Shown here in pieces: positions 61,146 to 64,000 of a stretch of 64,000 nt of DNA (positions are counted from its first letter, which is position 1; each line of letters opens with the position of its first letter). The DNA comes from Candidatus Aalborgiella aggregata. GTDB lineage: Bacteria; Pseudomonadota; Gammaproteobacteria; Burkholderiales; Burkholderiaceae_C. The notes beneath the pieces were generated by a model. It was given only the letters and a program-made list of their open reading frames with translations. It was not told where the DNA came from and ran no database searches. Where the stretch lies: contig JADIYY010000001.1 of the NCBI GenBank assembly GCA_016705065.1, positions 930,001 through 994,000 on the forward strand, written 5' to 3'. The translations under genes were made by a program, and so were the position numbers.

Positions 61146-61205
61146 GTTGTGTTCCACTTTCAGAATTTTTAGATTCAGTGAGTTGCTGCCTTTTTCAAAC
61201 GCGTT

Positions 61206-62435
61206 TCAAACCCGTTCAACTATCAGCGCAATGCCCTGCCCCACACCAATGCACATGGTGCATAGCGCATAACGACCGCCATTGGTGTGTAAGCGGTTGA
61301 TAGCAGTGATCACCAAGCGTGCACCTGATGCGCCCAATGGATGACCTAATGCGATCGCACCGCCCCATGCGTTGACACGTTCATCGTCGTCGCGCAAACC
61401 CAATTGACGCAGCACTGCCAAGCCTTGGGCGGCAAAGGCTTCATTGAGTTCAATCACGTCCATTTGCTCTAATTTCAAACCCGTGCGTGCCAACAGTTTT
61501 TGTGTTGCAGGTGCAGGCCCAATGCCCATGATGCGCGGCGCAACCCCTGCCGTTGCCATGCCCACCACGCGGGCGCGGGGGGTGAGTTGGAATTTTTTCG
61601 CATTGGCCTCATTGGCCATCAACAGTGCACATGCGCCGTCGTTCACGCCACTGGCATTGCCTGCGGTGACAGTGCCATCGGCACGCACCACACCTTTGAG
61701 CTTGGCCAGCGTTTCGATGGTGGTGGCGCGTGGGTGCTCGTCTTGGCTCACCACTATTGACTCGCCTTTTTTCTGTGGAATGGTGACTGGTACTATCTCT
61801 CGTGCCAAATGCCCTGCCAGCTGCGCCGCAACGGCTCTTTGTTGACTGGCCAAGGCCATGCGGTCTTGCGATGCGCGGTCAATTTTGAAATCTGTCGCCA
61901 CGTTTTCAGCTGTTTCGGGCATGGAATCCACACCGTATTGCGCCTTCATCAAAGCGTTGACAAAGCGCCAGCCAATGGTTGTGTCGTACACCGCATTGCT
62001 GCGACTGAAAGCACTGTCCATTTTTGGCATGACAAAAGGCGCACGGCTCATGCTTTCTACACCGCCAGCAATGATCAATCCAGCTTCACCCGATGCAATG
62101 GCGCGAGCGGCAGTGCCCACCGCATCCAAGCTAGAACCGCATAAACGGTTCACTGTTCCACCCGGCACTTCGAGCGGCAAACCCGCCAACAAGCCAGCCA
62201 TGCGCGCTACATTTCGGTTGTCTTCGCCGGCTTGGTTGGCACAACCATATACCACGTCGTCCAGGGCTGACCAATCGACCTGCGGGTTGCGAGCCATTAA
62301 ACTTTTGATAGGAATAGCGGCCAAATCGTCCGCGCGTACCGAGCTCAATGCACCGCCGTAGCGGCCAAAAGGTGTGCGTATGGCATCGCAAATATAAGCA
62401 TGTTGATGAACATGTTGCATAGCTGCTTGTGTCAT
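61206..62435 (-). CDS. paaJ: 3-oxoadipyl-CoA thiolase PaaJ/PcaF
   Basis: 409 residues. Thiolase signatures: nucleophile Cys99 in GGTVNRLCGSSLDAVGTAAR, GGVESMSRAPFVMPK, NEAFAAQGLAVLRQLGL and NAWGGAIALGHPLGASGAR, and the second Cys in LCTMCIGVGQGIALIVERV. The length and the RLCGSSLDA motif fit the beta-ketoadipyl-CoA thiolase group (PaaJ/PcaF). It makes the last cut to succinyl-CoA and acetyl-CoA. Whether it also serves the protocatechuate branch is not visible. Seven bases separate it from the upstream dehydrogenase. Confidence 0.93.
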   Translation of the reverse strand: MTQAAMQHVHQHAYICDAIRTPFGRYGGALSSVRADDLAAIPIKSLMARNPQVDWSALDDVVYGCANQAGEDNRNVARMAGLLAGLPLEVPGGTVNRLCGSSLDAVGTAARAIASGEAGLIIAGGVESMSRAPFVMPKMDSAFSRSNAVYDTTIGWRFVNALMKAQYGVDSMPETAENVATDFKIDRASQDRMALASQQRAVAAQLAGHLAREIVPVTIPQKKGESIVVSQDEHPRATTIETLAKLKGVVRADGTVTAGNASGVNDGACALLMANEANAKKFQLTPRARVVGMATAGVAPRIMGIGPAPATQKLLARTGLKLEQMDVIELNEAFAAQGLAVLRQLGLRDDDERVNAWGGAIALGHPLGASGARLVITAINRLHTNGGRYALCTMCIGVGQGIALIVERV

Positions 62436-62442
62436 GGTTGTT

Positions 62443-64000
62443 TTACTTTGCTGATAAGGTTAATAATGTTGATAAATCGGCGCGTACAAAGCCATGGCCT
62501 ACGGATTTGGCTAGTTGGTCTTGTTCACTGGCCAGCATGGTAGGGTCTTGTTGCCGTGCCCAAAATACAGGCCCGCCCTCCCAGCGTGGAAAGCCATAGC
62601 CCTGTGTCAGCACCACATCGATGTCACTGGCGCGCTGTGCCACACCTTCTTGCAACAGCAAGGCCGCCTCGTTGACCATGGCCATCAATGCGCGTCTTTG
62701 GATTTCTTCTACGCTGAATGTGCGGCGTTCAATGCCACGTGCTTGACTGGCTTGGGTGATCGTTTGGCGCACCAATTCATCGGTCGTGCGCGTTTGTTTG
62801 CCATCGACATAGGCGTAATAACCACTGCCAGTTTTGCGCCCCAGTCGACCTTGCTCGCACAAGTTATCCAAGATGCTGACGTATCGCACCCGCGCGTCAC
62901 GTGTGGCCGCTTGCGACTTGCGCATGCGCCAAGCAATGTCCAAACCAGATAAATCAGCCACGGCAAACGGTCCCATGGCAAAGCCCATTGCCATCAAGGC
63001 GTTGTCCACATCTTCAGGCCAAGCGCCGTCTTCCAGCATGAATTCACATTGATTGCGGTAGGCGTTGTATATACGGTTACCAATAAAGCCGAAAGCGTTG
63101 CCGCACAGCACGGGTATTTTTTTCAGCTTTTGCCCCAAAGCAAAGCCAGTTGCCAGCGCATCAGGCGCACTGTCTTTGCCGCGCACCACTTCGAGCAATT
63201 TCATCACGTTTGCTGGACTGAAGAAATGCAAACCAATAACGTCTTGCGTGCGTTTTGTAAATTGTGCAATGGCATCCAAATCCAAATACGATGTATTGCT
63301 GGCCAAGATCGCACCGGCGCGGGCGTGATTGTCAATTTTATTAAACACATCTTTCTTCACAGCCATGTCTTCAAACACCGCCTCAATCACCACATCGGCG
63401 CGTTGCAACAAGGTCCAATCGGTTGTTAGAGTTAAGCACGCTTGCCGTGCGTCTGCATCTTGTGCGCTGATTTTTTTGGTTTCCAACTGGCGCTGGTAGT
63501 GGCTTGCTACGCGCTCTTGACCTCGTTGCAAAGCGTCTGCATCTTGTTCCAGCAGTACGACCTGCAAACCCGCATCCAGTGCACAAATCGCGATACCCGC
63601 ACCCATGGTGCCAGCGCCAATCACGGCCACACAATCAAATGTGCGTGGCTGGCAGCGCAATTCAGTTGGCATTTTTGCGGCTTCGCGTTCTGCCATAAAT
63701 TGATAGCGCAATGCCTTGGCTGCAGTGGTGGACAAGAGCTGTAAAAACAACTCACGTTCGCGCTTCAAACCCACATCAAATGAATCTATGCCTGCTTCCA
63801 GTGCGCTCAATAGCGCACCGTATGCAGGTTGCATTTTCTGCCGTGCGTTCAGCTTGTCACGCGCGGAGTTTACGGATGCTCTGGCTTTTGTAGCAGCTTC
63901 TGCATCAAATGCAATTTGACTGGCCACAGTCCAATTGAGCTGCTTGCTCGGATTTTTTGCCAAATCCAAAGCTACCGTTTTAGCTGCCGCAAGCAATTCG
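62443..64000 (-). CDS. bifunctional enoyl-CoA hydratase/3-hydroxyacyl-CoA dehydrogenase, N-terminus beyond window
   Basis: The frame runs off the right edge, so about 517 C-terminal residues are visible. The first ~115 residues are helical and look like the linker at the end of a crotonase domain (LDLAKNPSKQLNWTVASQIA). Then comes the dehydrogenase NAD domain (FDCVAVIGAGTMGAGIAICA, near residue 121) and its C-terminal domain (LHFFSPANVMKLLEVVRGKD, VLCGNAFGFIGNRIYNAYRN). The layout matches a FadB/FadJ-like fusion rather than single-domain PaaH. In the paa context it probably provides both hydratase and dehydrogenase steps. Seven bases precede paaJ, supporting one operon. Confidence 0.85.
   Translation of the reverse strand, partial: ELLAAAKTVALDLAKNPSKQLNWTVASQIAFDAEAATKARASVNSARDKLNARQKMQPAYGALLSALEAGIDSFDVGLKRERELFLQLLSTTAAKALRYQFMAEREAAKMPTELRCQPRTFDCVAVIGAGTMGAGIAICALDAGLQVVLLEQDADALQRGQERVASHYQRQLETKKISAQDADARQACLTLTTDWTLLQRADVVIEAVFEDMAVKKDVFNKIDNHARAGAILASNTSYLDLDAIAQFTKRTQDVIGLHFFSPANVMKLLEVVRGKDSAPDALATGFALGQKLKKIPVLCGNAFGFIGNRIYNAYRNQCEFMLEDGAWPEDVDNALMAMGFAMGPFAVADLSGLDIAWRMRKSQAATRDARVRYVSILDNLCEQGRLGRKTGSGYYAYVDGKQTRTTDELVRQTITQASQARGIERRTFSVEEIQRRALMAMVNEAALLLQEGVAQRASDIDVVLTQGYGFPRWEGGPVFWARQQDPTMLASEQDQLAKSVGHGFVRADLSTLLTLSAK

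Noticed and set aside
1..64000. tRNA, rRNA, CRISPR, insertion sequences, prophage or toxin-antitoxin loci
   Set aside because: No cloverleaf with a conserved T-loop, no regularly spaced repeat-spacer pattern, and no transposase, integrase or phage structural protein was found by reading the sequence.

Overview
The window looks like a chromosomal stretch of a Burkholderiales bacterium, most probably Comamonadaceae-like. The gene orders rimP-nusA-infB-rbfA-truB-typA and alaA-hom-thrC-moeA-moaD-moaE-clpB, the small Trp-rich TIGR04438-type protein, SlyX, DUF3025, DUF615/DarP beside PmbA, gltIJKL and the paa cluster all fit this. Base composition is moderately AT-rich for that group. I saw no rRNA, tRNA, CRISPR array, transposase or phage module. 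Genus is not determinable from the sequence alone.

Layout. 1-5.2 kb: truncated class II amidotransferase, small DUF4124-type protein, SlyX, MgtC/DUF4010 membrane protein, PriA. 5.3-10.3 kb: TetR and LysR (HypT-like) regulators and the acidic amino acid ABC transporter gltIJKL, closed by a good terminator. 10.3-17.3 kb: PyrC, DUF3025, HtpX, an LhgO-like oxidoreductase, an envelope protein, LD-carboxypeptidase, TadA and an EamA exporter. 17.3-26.7 kb: the minus-strand operon rimP-nusA-infB-lepB-rbfA-truB, then typA. A promoter, about 115 nt of RNA and an intrinsic terminator precede rimP and resemble a leader attenuator. 26.7-30.7 kb: small Trp-rich protein, glutamate dehydrogenase, and a compact five-gene bactofilin operon (three bactofilins and two single-span membrane proteins). 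30.7-34.7 kb: two transporters, then an accessory patch (zinc ribbon, PhnB-like, orphan ORF) tied to long direct repeats and an attC-like site. 34.7-43.8 kb: clpB, moaE, moaD, broken moeA, thrC, frameshifted hom, alaA. 43.9-49.6 kb: Mth938-like protein, Bcp peroxiredoxin, PIN-PhoH ATPase, envelope protein, PmbA, DarP. 49.6-64 kb: TRAP transporter dctPQM, DUF3237 protein, and phenylacetate catabolism genes paaI-K-A-B-C-D-E-paaR, then (after a GNAT gene) paaG, paaJ and a fused hydratase/dehydrogenase running off the right end.

Three themes stand out. (1) A dispersed repeat of about 60-75 bp (core TATTTATTGCCTA, then a GCTAT...ATAGC hairpin) occurs at least 11 times. It lies between genes, in frame inside truB, ldcA and the phoH-like gene, supplies stop codons to alaA and dctM, and flanks two accessory gene modules as same-direction pairs. 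(2) A bactofilin operon without the usual peptidase partner encodes two membrane proteins that could anchor the filaments. (3) Reading frames are disrupted in moeA (several lesions), hom and paaA. Most lesions fit +/-1 changes in short C runs, so base-calling error must be excluded before calling them pseudogenes.

Working together: phenylacetate is activated by PaaK, epoxidised by PaaABCE (PaaD matures the enzyme) and degraded by PaaG, the fused hydratase/dehydrogenase and PaaJ, with PaaI rescuing stalled CoA esters and a TetR regulator controlling the set. The upstream TRAP transporter may import an aromatic or other organic acid for this pathway.
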